NCBI GenBank assembly: GCA_913055855.1
Contig: CAJXKW010000009.1
Coordinates: 1 to 42,615, forward strand
Length of the DNA stretch: 42,615 nucleotides
Direction: 5' to 3'
Origin: an uncultured Limimonas sp.
Lineage (GTDB): Bacteria; Pseudomonadota; Alphaproteobacteria; Kiloniellales; Rhodovibrionaceae
Made by a program: the position numbers and the translations under genes. The notes under the pieces were generated by a model. That model was given only the letters and a program-made list of their open reading frames with translations. It was not told the origin of the DNA and made no database searches. This document shows, piece after piece, positions 24,158 to 33,400 of this stretch; position 1 is the stretch's first letter, and the number at the start of each line of letters is the position of its first letter.

Positions 24158-26238
24158 CGGGCCTCCCGGTACCAGGCGAAGATGATCAGACCGCCCAGGA
24201 GAATGAGCGCGGCGAGCGGCGGCAGCAAGGGCATCTGCGCCACCCCGGTGACGCGGTACGCGTTGGTATCCTCGAACCCGATCCAGCCGCGCCCGCTGCG
24301 CTCACGCCCGGGCTGGACTTTGCGCAACCGGGGCACGCCGTCGGTGGCGTAGCGCACCACGCCGCCACCGGTCGTCGCCACCAGCGGCTGCATTTTCTCC
24401 GCGCTCGCCCGGACGTTGCGGTACTCCTTGGGGTTCAGCGCCCCCGCCGCGGCAAGCGCCGTCCGCTCGCCATCGGTAACCTCGTACATCCCGATCTCGC
24501 GGGCGGACACGCGCGCCCGGGCGCGGCCGGGATCGGTCGGCTTCAGGGTGAGCTGCTCGGTGCTCCCGTCGGGGCGCGTGAGCGTCACCTGGCTCGGCCC
24601 CGTCTCCAGGGAGCGGCGGGTGATGGTGAGCTGGCCGTCCTGCACCTGCGCGCGCAGGTCGTTCTCCTCAAGCTCGGGCTCCTTCATCAGCCAGTGCGCC
24701 ACGCGCCGCATCAATTCTGCCTGCGGCCCGCCGCCGTCGTAGCCGCGCCGCCACAGCCAGGCGTGATCGCTGAGCAACTGCGCCACGCGCCCCTCGCCCA
24801 CCCGCTGCAGGACCAGCAGGGGACGATCCTGGACGCCGCGCATGAGCACGTCGCCGGCGCGCGCCTGGGCGGCGATATGGCGGAACCACTGCCCCCACTG
24901 CGGGTTGGCGTTGGGCCCACCCGCCTTGGGCAGCTTCGCCGTCACCGGATGGCGCCGGCCGATCTCGCTCACGCGGGGCCGGAACGCCTGCTCGTAGATC
25001 TCCCCCGTGGGCGCGCCCGGGAGCACCTCGCCAAGCGGCGTGCGGAACAGCGACATGCGCCGGGCGAAGCTGGGCCCGCCGGCTTCCAGGAGCGCCCCGC
25101 CGTTGCGCACGTACTCGGCGACGTTGGCGAGGTAGAGCTGGGGCAGCACGCCGCGGCGCCGGTAGCGGTCGAAGACGATGAGGTCGAACTCGTCGATCTT
25201 CACCTCGAAGAGTTCGCGCGTGGGGAACGCGATCAGCGACAGCTCGTCGATGGGCGTGCCGTCCTGCTTGGAGGGCGGACGGAGAATGGTGAAGTGGACG
25301 AGGTCCACCGAGGGATCGGACTTGAGCAGGTGGCGCCAGGCCCGCTCGCCCGGATGCGGTTCGCCCGAGACCAGGAGCACGCGCAGCCGGTCGCGCACGC
25401 CGTTGATGGCCACCGCCGCCCGGTTGTTCGCCAGGGTGAGTTCGCGCGGCCCCTCGGCCACGGACATCTCCACGATGGTGCGCCCGCGGTGCTTGATGGG
25501 CACCTGCACCGTCTGTGGCTCGCCCACGGGCACGCGCACACGCTGCGGCTGGCCGCCGTCACGGGCGATGCGCAGCTCGGCCGTGCCGCCGCTTTCCGGG
25601 CCCTCGGGCAGGTCCTCGACGGCCACGGTCACCGAGACGGACTTCCCCACAATGCCGTAGCTGGGCGCGTCGCTGACGGTCAGGCGCCGATCGCCCTCGT
25701 CGGGCTCGCCCGTAAGCAGGAGGTGTACGGGGGCGTCCGCGCCAAACTTGGCGGCGGTTTCCGGGACGTCGTGGATCTGCCCGTCGCTGACCACGACCAC
25801 CCCGGCCAGTCGGTCGTCGGGGATCTCGCTGAGCGCGCGCCGGACGTCATCGAACAGCCGGGTCCCGCCACCCTCGCTCGGGCGCTGGCGCGATCCCGCC
25901 TCGATCATGCGTACCCGGGTGTTGCGCAGGTCCGGCCAGCGCGTCTCCAGCTCGTCCAGGATCGCCTGCGTCTGTTGCGGCCGCTCGGCGATTTCCTGGC
26001 TCGCCGAGCGGTCCACCGCGACCAGCGCGATGTCGGGCAGCGGCTCGCGCTCCTCCTGCACGATCGTGGGATTGGCCAGCACGCCCAGCACCGCAGCGGC
26101 GGCAAGGCCGCGCCAGACCGCCCCGCGCGCCCGGCGCCACAGGGCAACGCCCACCAGTCCGGCAGCGAGCACGGCGAGCGCGACCAGCAACGCGACCGGC
26201 AGCAAGGGATCCCAGGTGATGCTCAGCGCACCGCTCAT
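24154..26238 (-). CDS. membrane-anchored VWA/glutamine-amidotransferase-like protein
   Basis: A 694-residue protein found in MoxR-DUF58-DUF4159 operons. Two N-terminal helices (about 10-33 and 43-60), then a VWA-like domain with an intact metal motif DRSAS (VAVDRSASQ) and VVVVSDGQIHD. A long periplasmic beta-rich region and a class I glutamine-amidotransferase-like fold (ALLEAGGPSFARR) follow, without a recognisable catalytic triad, and a C-terminal helix (LPPLAALILLGGLIIFAW) ends it. Both ends overlap neighbours by 4 nt. The general role is metal-dependent assembly or stress function at the envelope, as inferred for BatA/MoxR systems. Confidence 0.85.
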   Translation of the reverse strand: MSGALSITWDPLLPVALLVALAVLAAGLVGVALWRRARGAVWRGLAAAAVLGVLANPTIVQEEREPLPDIALVAVDRSASQEIAERPQQTQAILDELETRWPDLRNTRVRMIEAGSRQRPSEGGGTRLFDDVRRALSEIPDDRLAGVVVVSDGQIHDVPETAAKFGADAPVHLLLTGEPDEGDRRLTVSDAPSYGIVGKSVSVTVAVEDLPEGPESGGTAELRIARDGGQPQRVRVPVGEPQTVQVPIKHRGRTIVEMSVAEGPRELTLANNRAAVAINGVRDRLRVLLVSGEPHPGERAWRHLLKSDPSVDLVHFTILRPPSKQDGTPIDELSLIAFPTRELFEVKIDEFDLIVFDRYRRRGVLPQLYLANVAEYVRNGGALLEAGGPSFARRMSLFRTPLGEVLPGAPTGEIYEQAFRPRVSEIGRRHPVTAKLPKAGGPNANPQWGQWFRHIAAQARAGDVLMRGVQDRPLLVLQRVGEGRVAQLLSDHAWLWRRGYDGGGPQAELMRRVAHWLMKEPELEENDLRAQVQDGQLTITRRSLETGPSQVTLTRPDGSTEQLTLKPTDPGRARARVSAREIGMYEVTDGERTALAAAGALNPKEYRNVRASAEKMQPLVATTGGGVVRYATDGVPRLRKVQPGRERSGRGWIGFEDTNAYRVTGVAQMPLLPPLAALILLGGLIIFAWYREAR

Positions 26239-29036
26239 TGGCCCAGGCGCTCCAGAATCGCGGGGACATGGACCTGATCGGCCTTATAATTGCCGGTCAG
26301 GGCATACATGACGATGTTCACGCCGACCCGGCGCGCGATTTCGCGCTGGCGCTCGCCGCCCGGCGTGACGGCGAAGCGCGGCCGGCCGCGCGCGTCCACG
26401 GCCCAGGCGCCGGCCCAGTCACTGGCGCCGATGATCACCGAGGCCACGCCGTCACCGGCGGCGTCGCGCGTGTCCTCGACCCATACCCGGCTGCCGGCGT
26501 AGCGACCGGGGAAGTCCTGAAGAAGGTAGAACGCCTTGGTCAGGACGTGCTCGCCGCCCACGCGGCGCAACGGCGGCATCTCGACGTCGCGCGTCAGCCG
26601 CTTGAGGGCCTGCGACCCCGCCGAGCCGCCGCCCATCAGACTGCCCGCCCCGGACGGCTCGCGCAGGTCGAACACGATCGTCCCGCCCGACTGCATGAAG
26701 TCGGTGACCTTGCGCGCCGCCTTGCTGGTCAGGTCGGGCTGCGCGGCGGTCACCGGCCAATACAGCAGCGGAAACACGTTCAGGGGGTCGCGGCGCAGGT
26801 TGACGCCCATGGGCGAACCCGGTTCCACGGCCGTGCGCCGCGTGAGCACCCGCGACAGGCCTTCCAGGCCCTGCCGCGATACGTCGTCGATCCCCGGTTG
26901 GCCCGTCTCGACGTAGGCCAGGTGCGTTTTCAGGCTCGCCTTGCGGGCGTATTCCGTGGCTGGATCCGCCTGTCCCAGCGCCGGACCCGTCGCCACGAGC
27001 GTCCCGACCAGCGCCAGCAGCAGTGCCGCAGTCGCGCCGCCACGCGCAGAAGAACCGCCCGTGCCGCCCGGCCGCTGGGGCAGCAGCCCGCGCAACCACA
27101 GCGCCACCAGCAGGTCGACCAGGAGCAGCAGAAGCGCCGCCGCCAGCAGCCACGGGCCCAAGCGCTGCTCCGGCTCCTCGGCGAAGGTGTCCACCACCAC
27201 CCCCGGCGGCAGATCGGTCAGCGGCGCCAGCTCGCCGGCCACCGCGGGTCCCAGGTTGTGCGCACGGCGCGCCCCCTGTTGGCCATAGATCCCCGGCGGA
27301 TACGCCGGCGCGATTGTATTCGCCGCGAGCGCATCGCGGCTCAGCGCGCGCACGCCGTCGCCCGGCGCCACGCGCTCGCCGAAGCCGTCGAGGACGAAAT
27401 GGGGCGCGAGCGTGCCCGAACCTTCGCCACCGCCCGGACCACTCGCCCCGGCCCCCATGGCGCTGATGCGCCGGAGCATCTGCACGAACACGCCCGAGAG
27501 CGGCAGGTTGGACCAGCGTGTGTTGGCCGTGGTGTGCACCAGCACGACCCAGCCCTGCCCGCGCGGTGTCGCCGTGACCAGGGGCGTGCCGTCGGTCAGC
27601 CGTGCCCAGGTGAGCTTGTCCAGGTCGAGCGAGGGCTCGGCCAGAACCTGCCGTTCCACCGCAACGTCCGGCGGGATCGAGATCCCGGCGAACGGGCTGT
27701 CCGCGGGGAACGGCGCGAGGGTCGCCGGCGCGCTCCAGCTCATCGTACCGCCCAGCGCGCGGCCACCGCGACGCAGGGGCACCGGCAGCAGCGGCGCTTC
27801 GGGGCCGGTGGCCGGCTTGCCGGCGAGCTGATCGGCCAGCTTCGGACCGGCGAAGCGCAGCAACACGCCACCCGCGTCGACCCAGCCCGCAACGCGGTTG
27901 CGCAACTCCGGACGCAGCGGGCCGCGGTCGGCGAGCACCAGCATGCCCGTGTCGCGCTCCAGAAGGGCCCCGATGCCGTCGCGCCGGACCTGCGCATAGG
28001 GCTGGAGCGCGCGCTCCAGGTAGTACAGCTCGGAGAGCAGCGGCTGCGCCGCATCGTCCCCGGCGCCGCTCGCCAGGCCCACGGGCTGCCGCCGCCAGCG
28101 CGCGTCCAGCAGCGCCACCGCCCCGGCGTGGCTTTCCGCGCGAAGCGTCATGCGCGCGACGCGGTTGCGCAGCTCCAGGGGCAGGTCGAGTTTCGCCTCG
28201 GCCGTGGTGGCGTCCTTCCCGAATTGGGCGGGCGCGCTGCCCAGTACCGTGCCGTCCGCGGCCCGCGCGAGCACGGTCACGGTCTCTTCCGTGCCCGCCG
28301 CGGCGCGGGTTACCGGGACCGCCAGCGCCGTTCCCGCGGCCGACGGCGGGCGCACCACCGCCGCCGTCGCCGACGGATCGGGACGGCGCACGTCCAGCCG
28401 GCCCAGCCGCTGCAGTTCGGTGGCGAAGGCGCGTGCGCCCGGCGCCGCCAAGCCGTCGGCGAGCCAGACGGCGTGTGCCGAGCCCGAAACCGCCATGTCG
28501 GCGACCACCTCGCGGGCCGCGGCCAGGTCGCGCGGCCAGGGCCGGGGTTCCAGGGCGCCCAGGCGCTCCGCGGCCCGGTTGGGCGACATGGGTTCGCTGG
28601 CCGTTATGGGCTCGCCCGCGCGCGGCCGCGCGGTGGTGAGCAGGATGACGCGGCGGTCGTCGCGGCGCGCCCGGTCGAGCATGGCGCGCGCGCTCTGCAT
28701 GCGCTCGGACCAGCTCTTGCCGGCGGCCCAGCCGGTGTCGATCGCGAGGACGAGCGGGCCGCTGCCCGCGAGCTTCGCCGCGGGGTGCAGCGTGGGGCCG
28801 GCAAGGCCGAGGATCACCAGCGCCGCGGCGAGCATACGCAACGCCAGAAGCCACCAGGGCGTGCGCGCCGGCGTTTCCTCCGGCGGGGTCAGGCCCAGCA
28901 GCAGGCGCAGCCCGGGAAAGCGTACGCGCTTGGGCGCGGGGGGCGTGACCCGCAGGAGGTACCATAACGCGGGCAGCCCGATCAGGGCGAGCAGGAGCCA
29001 CGGCTGGATGAACGCGAAGGTGCTGGTCAACGGCAT
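26235..29036 (-). CDS. BatA-like protein fused to a DUF4159 domain
   Basis: A 933-residue membrane protein. The N-terminus is BatA-like: helix PWLLLALIGLPALWYLLRV, FPGLRLLLGLTPPEETP, then a second helix. The following VWA-like domain begins LVLAIDTGWAAGKSW, where the metal motif DxSxS is lost (DTGWA). After a central helix (GPWLLAAALLLLLVDLLVALW) comes a signal-like helix ending TGPALGQ, and then the DUF4159 domain (about residues 700-933) with VTDFMQSGGTIVFDLRE. It precedes the VWA protein gene by an ATGA overlap. Family role: aerotolerance or envelope stress, poorly defined. Confidence 0.88.
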   Translation of the reverse strand: MPLTSTFAFIQPWLLLALIGLPALWYLLRVTPPAPKRVRFPGLRLLLGLTPPEETPARTPWWLLALRMLAAALVILGLAGPTLHPAAKLAGSGPLVLAIDTGWAAGKSWSERMQSARAMLDRARRDDRRVILLTTARPRAGEPITASEPMSPNRAAERLGALEPRPWPRDLAAAREVVADMAVSGSAHAVWLADGLAAPGARAFATELQRLGRLDVRRPDPSATAAVVRPPSAAGTALAVPVTRAAAGTEETVTVLARAADGTVLGSAPAQFGKDATTAEAKLDLPLELRNRVARMTLRAESHAGAVALLDARWRRQPVGLASGAGDDAAQPLLSELYYLERALQPYAQVRRDGIGALLERDTGMLVLADRGPLRPELRNRVAGWVDAGGVLLRFAGPKLADQLAGKPATGPEAPLLPVPLRRGGRALGGTMSWSAPATLAPFPADSPFAGISIPPDVAVERQVLAEPSLDLDKLTWARLTDGTPLVTATPRGQGWVVLVHTTANTRWSNLPLSGVFVQMLRRISAMGAGASGPGGGEGSGTLAPHFVLDGFGERVAPGDGVRALSRDALAANTIAPAYPPGIYGQQGARRAHNLGPAVAGELAPLTDLPPGVVVDTFAEEPEQRLGPWLLAAALLLLLVDLLVALWLRGLLPQRPGGTGGSSARGGATAALLLALVGTLVATGPALGQADPATEYARKASLKTHLAYVETGQPGIDDVSRQGLEGLSRVLTRRTAVEPGSPMGVNLRRDPLNVFPLLYWPVTAAQPDLTSKAARKVTDFMQSGGTIVFDLREPSGAGSLMGGGSAGSQALKRLTRDVEMPPLRRVGGEHVLTKAFYLLQDFPGRYAGSRVWVEDTRDAAGDGVASVIIGASDWAGAWAVDARGRPRFAVTPGGERQREIARRVGVNIVMYALTGNYKADQVHVPAILERLGQ

Positions 29037-29058
29037 GCTCGTCGGTCCCGCCGCCGCA

Positions 29059-29967
29059 TCACGGCCCCGTGTGCGCGGACAGGGCGTTGTAGATGGCGAG
29101 CAGCGCGCTCTCCGGCCGCCGATCCGTGCGGTGGCGCAGCAGGCGGCAGCCGGCGTGCCGCGCGATGGCCTGGAGCTGCTCCATGTGCGCGTTCAGCCGC
29201 TGGCGATAGCTGCCGCGCACGTCCGCCACACGCGAGAGCAGCCACGCCCCTTCACCCTCGGTCCCCTCGAAGCGGACTCGCCCGTCATAGGGCAGATCCT
29301 CCTCCGCCGGATCGAGCACCTGAACGAGACAGCCCTGCACGCCGCCCGCCGCAAGAGCGTGGAGCCGCTGCGCGACGGAGTCCAGCGGCGCCAGAAAATC
29401 GCCCAGGAGCACCACCTGGCCGTGCCGCGGCACGGGAACCGCGGGCGGGAGGCTATCCGCATCCTGCGCGCCCTGCTCGTCCAGCAGCATGGCCATGCGG
29501 CCCAGCGTCCCCTGGCCGGCGCGCGGGGTCACGCCGCTGCCCAGCAGGCTGACGTGCTCGCCCGCCCGAATCATCAGCACCATCAGCGCCAGCGTCAGCA
29601 GCTCCGCACGCTCGCGCTTTGTCGGCAGGCTCTCGGCCGAGCGCCAGGCCATGGACGGCGAGCCGTCACGCCAGAACCACACCGACTGCGCCGCCTCCCA
29701 CTCCGTCTCGCGGACGAAGACGCGGTCGCTCTTCGCCGAGCGACGCCAGTCGATGCGCGGCGTGGGGTCGCCGGGCTGGTACTCGCGGTATTGCCAGAAC
29801 GTCTCGCCCTGGCCCACGCGCCGGCGGCCGTGGACGCCCTGGGCGACGGTGGCAGCGACGCGCTCGGCGTGCAGCAGCAGCGGCGGCAGGGTGCCGCCGA
29901 GCTGTTCCGCGCGCTGGCGCGCCGGGAGGACCGAACGGCGGGGGGCGGCGCGTTGTGCCGGGGTCAC
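29059..29967 (-). CDS. DUF58 domain-containing protein
   Basis: A 302-residue protein of the DUF58 family, always next to MoxR. The core motif QYREYQPGDPTPRIDWRRSAKSDRVFVRETE is clear. The VWA-like C-terminal half has an intact metal-binding DGSPS (WFWRDGSPSMAW). The start codon is GTG at 29967 with GGAG about 5 nt upstream. MoxR lies 34 nt upstream. It is thought to be a client or partner of MoxR in VWA protein maturation. Confidence 0.92.
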   Translation of the reverse strand: MTPAQRAAPRRSVLPARQRAEQLGGTLPPLLLHAERVAATVAQGVHGRRRVGQGETFWQYREYQPGDPTPRIDWRRSAKSDRVFVRETEWEAAQSVWFWRDGSPSMAWRSAESLPTKRERAELLTLALMVLMIRAGEHVSLLGSGVTPRAGQGTLGRMAMLLDEQGAQDADSLPPAVPVPRHGQVVLLGDFLAPLDSVAQRLHALAAGGVQGCLVQVLDPAEEDLPYDGRVRFEGTEGEGAWLLSRVADVRGSYRQRLNAHMEQLQAIARHAGCRLLRHRTDRRPESALLAIYNALSAHTGP

Positions 29968-30001
29968 GGGCGCTCCGTCGCGACAGTGGCCGGGTTCGCG
30001 G

Positions 30002-31033
30002 TCATTGCAGCGGCGCGCACAGACGCCGGATGGCGTCGTCCAGGGTGGCGCCCTCGGCGCGCGCGGTGAAGGTCAGCGCCATGCGGTGGCGCAGAATGGG
30101 GTGCGCCAGCGCCAGGACGTCATCGATCGAGGGCGCGTACCTGCCGCCCATCAGCGCGCGGGCGCGGACCGCCAGCATGAGCGCCTGGCTGGCGCGCGGC
30201 CCGGGCCCCCAGGCGATCTGCTCGGGCACCTCCGGGATGTCGCTGCTCTCCGGCCGGCCGTTGCGGACCAGCGCGAGAATCGCCTCGACCACGCTTTCGC
30301 CCACAGGCACCCGGCGCACCAGCCGCTGCGCGTCCATCAGCTCGTGCGGCGTCATCACCCCGGTGATCTCGGCGCCCTGCGCACCCGTGGTGGCGATCAG
30401 CATCTGGCGCTCGGCCTCGATGTCCGGATAGCCAACGTTGATCTCCATGAGAAAGCGGTCGAGCTGAGCCTCGGGCAGCGGATACGTGCCCTCCTGCTCC
30501 AGCGGATTCTGCGTCGCCAGAACGTGGAAGGGCTGCGGCAGGTCGTGGGGATGCCCGGCGACGCTGACGCGGTGTTCCTGCATCGCCTGGAGCAGCGCGG
30601 ACTGCGTGCGCGGGCTGGCGCGATTGATCTCGTCCGCCATGAGGAGTTGGGAGAACACCGGCCCAGGGATGAAGCGGAACTGGCGCCGGCCTTCCGCATC
30701 CTCCTCAAGCACCTCGGAGCCCAGGATGTCCGCGGGCATCAGGTCGGGCGTGCATTGCACGCGCTTGTCGTCCAGGCCGAAGACGGTGCCCAGCGTGGCG
30801 ACCAGGCGCGTCTTGGCCAGGCCGGGCACCCCGATCAACAACGCGTGGCCGCCGCAGAGCAGCGTGACCAGCGTTTGATCCACGACGTCCTGTTGACCGA
30901 AAATCACATGGCCGACGCGCTCGCGCACGGCTTGAAGCTGGCCGCCCAGGCGCTCGATGGCCTCGGCGAGGTCGCTGTCGGCAGCCGCGCCGCCCGGAGG
31001 GTGCGCGGCGGAGAAACTGGGATCGGTGGCCAC
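30002..31033 (-). CDS. MoxR family AAA+ ATPase
   Basis: A 343-residue AAA+ chaperone-like ATPase. Walker A is GVPGLAKT near residue 68, Walker B LLMADEINRASPRTQSALLQ, sensor 1 HVLATQNPLEQEGTYPLPEAQLDRF and a C-terminal arginine finger region with RASQALMLAVRARALMGGR. MoxR proteins help insert metals or cofactors into VWA proteins. The GTG start at 31033 begins MATDPSF and a low-complexity 40-residue N-terminal stretch. First gene of the operon, divergent from DUF1285 with 65 nt between starts. Confidence 0.95.
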   Translation of the reverse strand: MATDPSFSAAHPPGGAAADSDLAEAIERLGGQLQAVRERVGHVIFGQQDVVDQTLVTLLCGGHALLIGVPGLAKTRLVATLGTVFGLDDKRVQCTPDLMPADILGSEVLEEDAEGRRQFRFIPGPVFSQLLMADEINRASPRTQSALLQAMQEHRVSVAGHPHDLPQPFHVLATQNPLEQEGTYPLPEAQLDRFLMEINVGYPDIEAERQMLIATTGAQGAEITGVMTPHELMDAQRLVRRVPVGESVVEAILALVRNGRPESSDIPEVPEQIAWGPGPRASQALMLAVRARALMGGRYAPSIDDVLALAHPILRHRMALTFTARAEGATLDDAIRRLCAPLQ

Positions 31034-31098
31034 GGCTATCGTGTTCCCATCGCCTGTGCTAGGTGCGTTGAACCCGTATCATCCGGAGCGAGGCAATC

Positions 31099-31677
31099 AT
31101 GTCCGGCCCCTTCGGCATGCCGTCGAGAATAAGGCCCCGCCTGCCCGCTGACGAGGGGGCGGCCGGCGCCGGCGCATCCCCGGAGCTTGCGAGCCTCGAG
31201 GGCACCGGGCACATGCGTATCGCCCGGGACGGTACGTGGTACCACGAGGGCGGCCCGATACGCCGCAGGAAATTGGTACAGCTCTTCGCCGGTATTCTCC
31301 GGCGCGAGGCCGACGGCGGCTACTGGCTGGTCACGCCGGCCGAGCGCGTCCGGGTCGAGGTGGACGACGCCCCGTTCGTTGCGCAAGAACTCCATCGTGG
31401 GAGCAACGGCCCGAATCAGGTCCTGACCTTCCGGACGAACCTCGACGACTGGGTCGCCGCGGACGTGAACCATCCTATCTTTATGACCACCTCCCCTGCG
31501 ACGGGCGAAATATGCCCCTATATCCGGGTAAAGGCCGGCCTGGACGCGCTCATTGCGCGCTCCGTCTTCTATGAGCTGGCCGACATCGCCGCGGCCGGGG
31601 CCGACGGCGAGCCGGGGGAGGCTGAGCTGGGCGTATGGAGCCACGGAACCTTCTTTCCACTGATGCCGATGCGGTAA
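31099..31677 (+). CDS. DUF1285 family protein
   Basis: A 192-residue protein of the DUF1285 family, function unknown, a conserved alphaproteobacterial core gene next to MoxR operons. IARDGTWYHEGGPIRRRKLVQLFAGIL is the family start; LRREADGGYWLVTPAERVRVEVDDAPFVAQEL continues it and LFMTTSPATGEICPYIRVKAGL-type residues follow. The ATG at 31099 has GGAGCGAGG nearby. It overlaps the next gene by 43 nt. Confidence 0.92.
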   Translation: MSGPFGMPSRIRPRLPADEGAAGAGASPELASLEGTGHMRIARDGTWYHEGGPIRRRKLVQLFAGILRREADGGYWLVTPAERVRVEVDDAPFVAQELHRGSNGPNQVLTFRTNLDDWVAADVNHPIFMTTSPATGEICPYIRVKAGLDALIARSVFYELADIAAAGADGEPGEAELGVWSHGTFFPLMPMR

Positions 31678-32324
31678 GCGCCGCGCCGGCGCTCGACGAA
31701 GCGGAAGCGCTGCGCCGCCTGCGCACCCACGCGCCGCTGTGCGCGGCCGCCGAGACGGACCGGGGCGCGGCCCGGCGGCGCGGCGACGACGACCTGAATC
31801 CGGGTTTCCTGGAACGCATGCCCGCATTCCGGCCCGCGGCGGTGCTGGTCCCGCTGGTGCGCCGCCCGGATGCGCTGCACGTTCTCTTCACCCGGCGCAC
31901 GCCGAACCTCAACGCCCACGCCGGGCAGATCTGCTTTCCGGGCGGGCGCGTGGAGACGCAGGACAACGGACCCCGCGCCACGGCCCTGCGCGAAACCGCG
32001 GAGGAAATCGGCCTGGCCAGCGATGCGGTGCATCTGACGGCCCAGCTCGACCCCTATCACACGCGCACCGGGTTCGCGGTGACGCCGTTCGTCGGGGTGC
32101 TCGACCCGCCCGCCGCGCTGCAGCCGGACCCGGCCGAGGTGGCCGAGGTCTTCGAGGTCCCCCTGACCTTCATCCTTCACCCGAAGAGCCGGGAAACGCA
32201 CAGCGTGACCGTGCGCGGTGCGGCGCGCCAGTACCATGTGTTTCCCTACGGCCCGTATTATATCTGGGGGGCGACGGCGGGCATGCTGGTCAACCTCGCC
32301 GAGGTCCTGCGCCGGCCGTGCTGA
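31635..32324 (+). CDS. NUDIX family CoA pyrophosphatase
   Basis: Hydrolyses CoA or acyl-CoA derivatives to 3'-phospho-ADP and 4'-phosphopantetheine. 229 residues. The NUDIX box GGRVETQDNGPRATALRETAEEIGL shows the one-residue insertion typical of CoA-type enzymes, and the UPF0035 stretch HVLFTRRTPNLNAHAGQICFPGG precedes it. The start at ATG 31635 lies 43 nt inside DUF1285, and the next in-frame ATG is too far downstream to keep the family N-terminus. DUF6111 follows after 27 nt. Confidence 0.93.
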   Translation: MEPRNLLSTDADAVSAAPALDEAEALRRLRTHAPLCAAAETDRGAARRRGDDDLNPGFLERMPAFRPAAVLVPLVRRPDALHVLFTRRTPNLNAHAGQICFPGGRVETQDNGPRATALRETAEEIGLASDAVHLTAQLDPYHTRTGFAVTPFVGVLDPPAALQPDPAEVAEVFEVPLTFILHPKSRETHSVTVRGAARQYHVFPYGPYYIWGATAGMLVNLAEVLRRPC

Positions 32325-32351
32325 GGCAAACCCCGTAGGTACCAGGCGGTC

Positions 32352-32663
32352 ATGCTGAAAAAGATCCTGACGATTGTCCTACCCATCGCCCTGCCGTTCC
32401 TGCTCTACTTCGCCTATGTCGCGCTGGCGAAGCGGGGCGCCGGGGCGTCGGGGCGGGTCCCGAGCCTGTCCGATTCCCCGTGGCCCTGGCTGGGCATGAG
32501 CGGCGTCGCGCTCATGGCGGCGGTGCTGATCAGCTACCGGTTCGTCTTCTCGGAAACCGGCGGCCCGGGCGCGACGGTGGTTCCGGAACGCTACATCGAC
32601 GGCCAGATCCAGGACTATCAAATTCGCGAAAAGCAGGACATCGACGCCGCCAACGGACCATGA
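32352..32663 (+). CDS. DUF6111 family small membrane protein
   Basis: A 103-residue protein with two helices (about residues 3-25, LTIVLPIALPFLLYFAYVALA, and 45-64, PWLGMSGVALMAAVLISYRFV) and a hydrophilic end containing QIQDYQIREKQD. The family, DUF6111, is conserved in alphaproteobacteria between the NUDIX gene and, usually, cca. Function unknown. The stop codon overlaps the next ATG by 4 nt (ATGA). Confidence 0.8.
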   Translation: MLKKILTIVLPIALPFLLYFAYVALAKRGAGASGRVPSLSDSPWPWLGMSGVALMAAVLISYRFVFSETGGPGATVVPERYIDGQIQDYQIREKQDIDAANGP

Positions 32664-33391
32664 CCGAACCGCCGCCGGTGGATGCACCCTCGCCCAATCA
32701 CGAACCGCGGCCCGCCGGCCGGTGCGCGGACACGTTGATCCTGCACTACACCGGCATGGCGAGCGGGGAAACGGCGCTGGCACGCCTGCGCGACCCGGCA
32801 GCGAAGGTCTCCGCACACTATCTCATCGAAACCGACGGCACGGTTTACGCCCTCGTTCCCGAGGGCCGGCGCGCTTGGCACGCGGGTGTCTCGGCCTGGG
32901 GCGGCGCGTGCGACATCAACGACCGCTCCATCGGCATCGAGCTGGTGAACCCGGGCCACGACCTCGGCTACCGCCCGTTCCCGGAGCCGCAGATGGCGGC
33001 GCTCATCGCGCTGGGCCGGGCGATCCGGGCGCGCCATCCCATCCCCTCCCATCGCGTCCTGGGGCACAGCGACGTCGCCCCGCAGCGCAAGCTCGACCCG
33101 GGCGAGCTGTTCAACTGGGAGCGCCTGGCGGCGCACGGGCTCGGCGTGGTCCCCGTGCCGGCCCCGCCACCCGCCGAGCTTCCCGCCGTCGCCTGGTTCC
33201 GCGATCAGCTCGCCGCCGTGGGCTACGCCGTACCCGGGGGCAACGGCTGCGACTCGGCGACGCGCAACGTCCTCGCCGCATTCCAGCGGCACTTCCGGCG
33301 CGAGGATGTCACCGGCACGCGCGATTCCCAGACGGCCGCGCGGCTGCTCGGCCTGCGGCGCCAGCTTGAAGCCCGCGCCGCCGTCGCTTAA
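32660..33391 (+). CDS. N-acetylmuramoyl-L-alanine amidase (AmpD-like)
   Basis: Amidase_2 enzyme, 243 residues, cleaving the bond between muramic acid and the peptide stem. No signal peptide is visible, so it is likely cytoplasmic and acts in anhydro-muropeptide recycling. The zinc-site residues are His29 in ILHYTGM and His/Asp in LGHSDVAPQRKLDPG, with the usual VSAHYLIETDGTVY strand between. The C-terminal part (QLAAVGYAVPGGNGCDSATRNVLAAFQRHF) is a peptidoglycan-binding type 1 domain. Translation is coupled to DUF6111. It lies just before rnpB. Confidence 0.9.
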   Translation: MTEPPPVDAPSPNHEPRPAGRCADTLILHYTGMASGETALARLRDPAAKVSAHYLIETDGTVYALVPEGRRAWHAGVSAWGGACDINDRSIGIELVNPGHDLGYRPFPEPQMAALIALGRAIRARHPIPSHRVLGHSDVAPQRKLDPGELFNWERLAAHGLGVVPVPAPPPAELPAVAWFRDQLAAVGYAVPGGNGCDSATRNVLAAFQRHFRREDVTGTRDSQTAARLLGLRRQLEARAAVA

Positions 33392-33400
33392 GTCTCCCCC

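Noticed and set aside
24145..28967. Long plus-strand frames opposite the MoxR operon
   Set aside because: They mirror the codon pattern of the leftward genes and have no ribosome-binding sites or recognisable domains.
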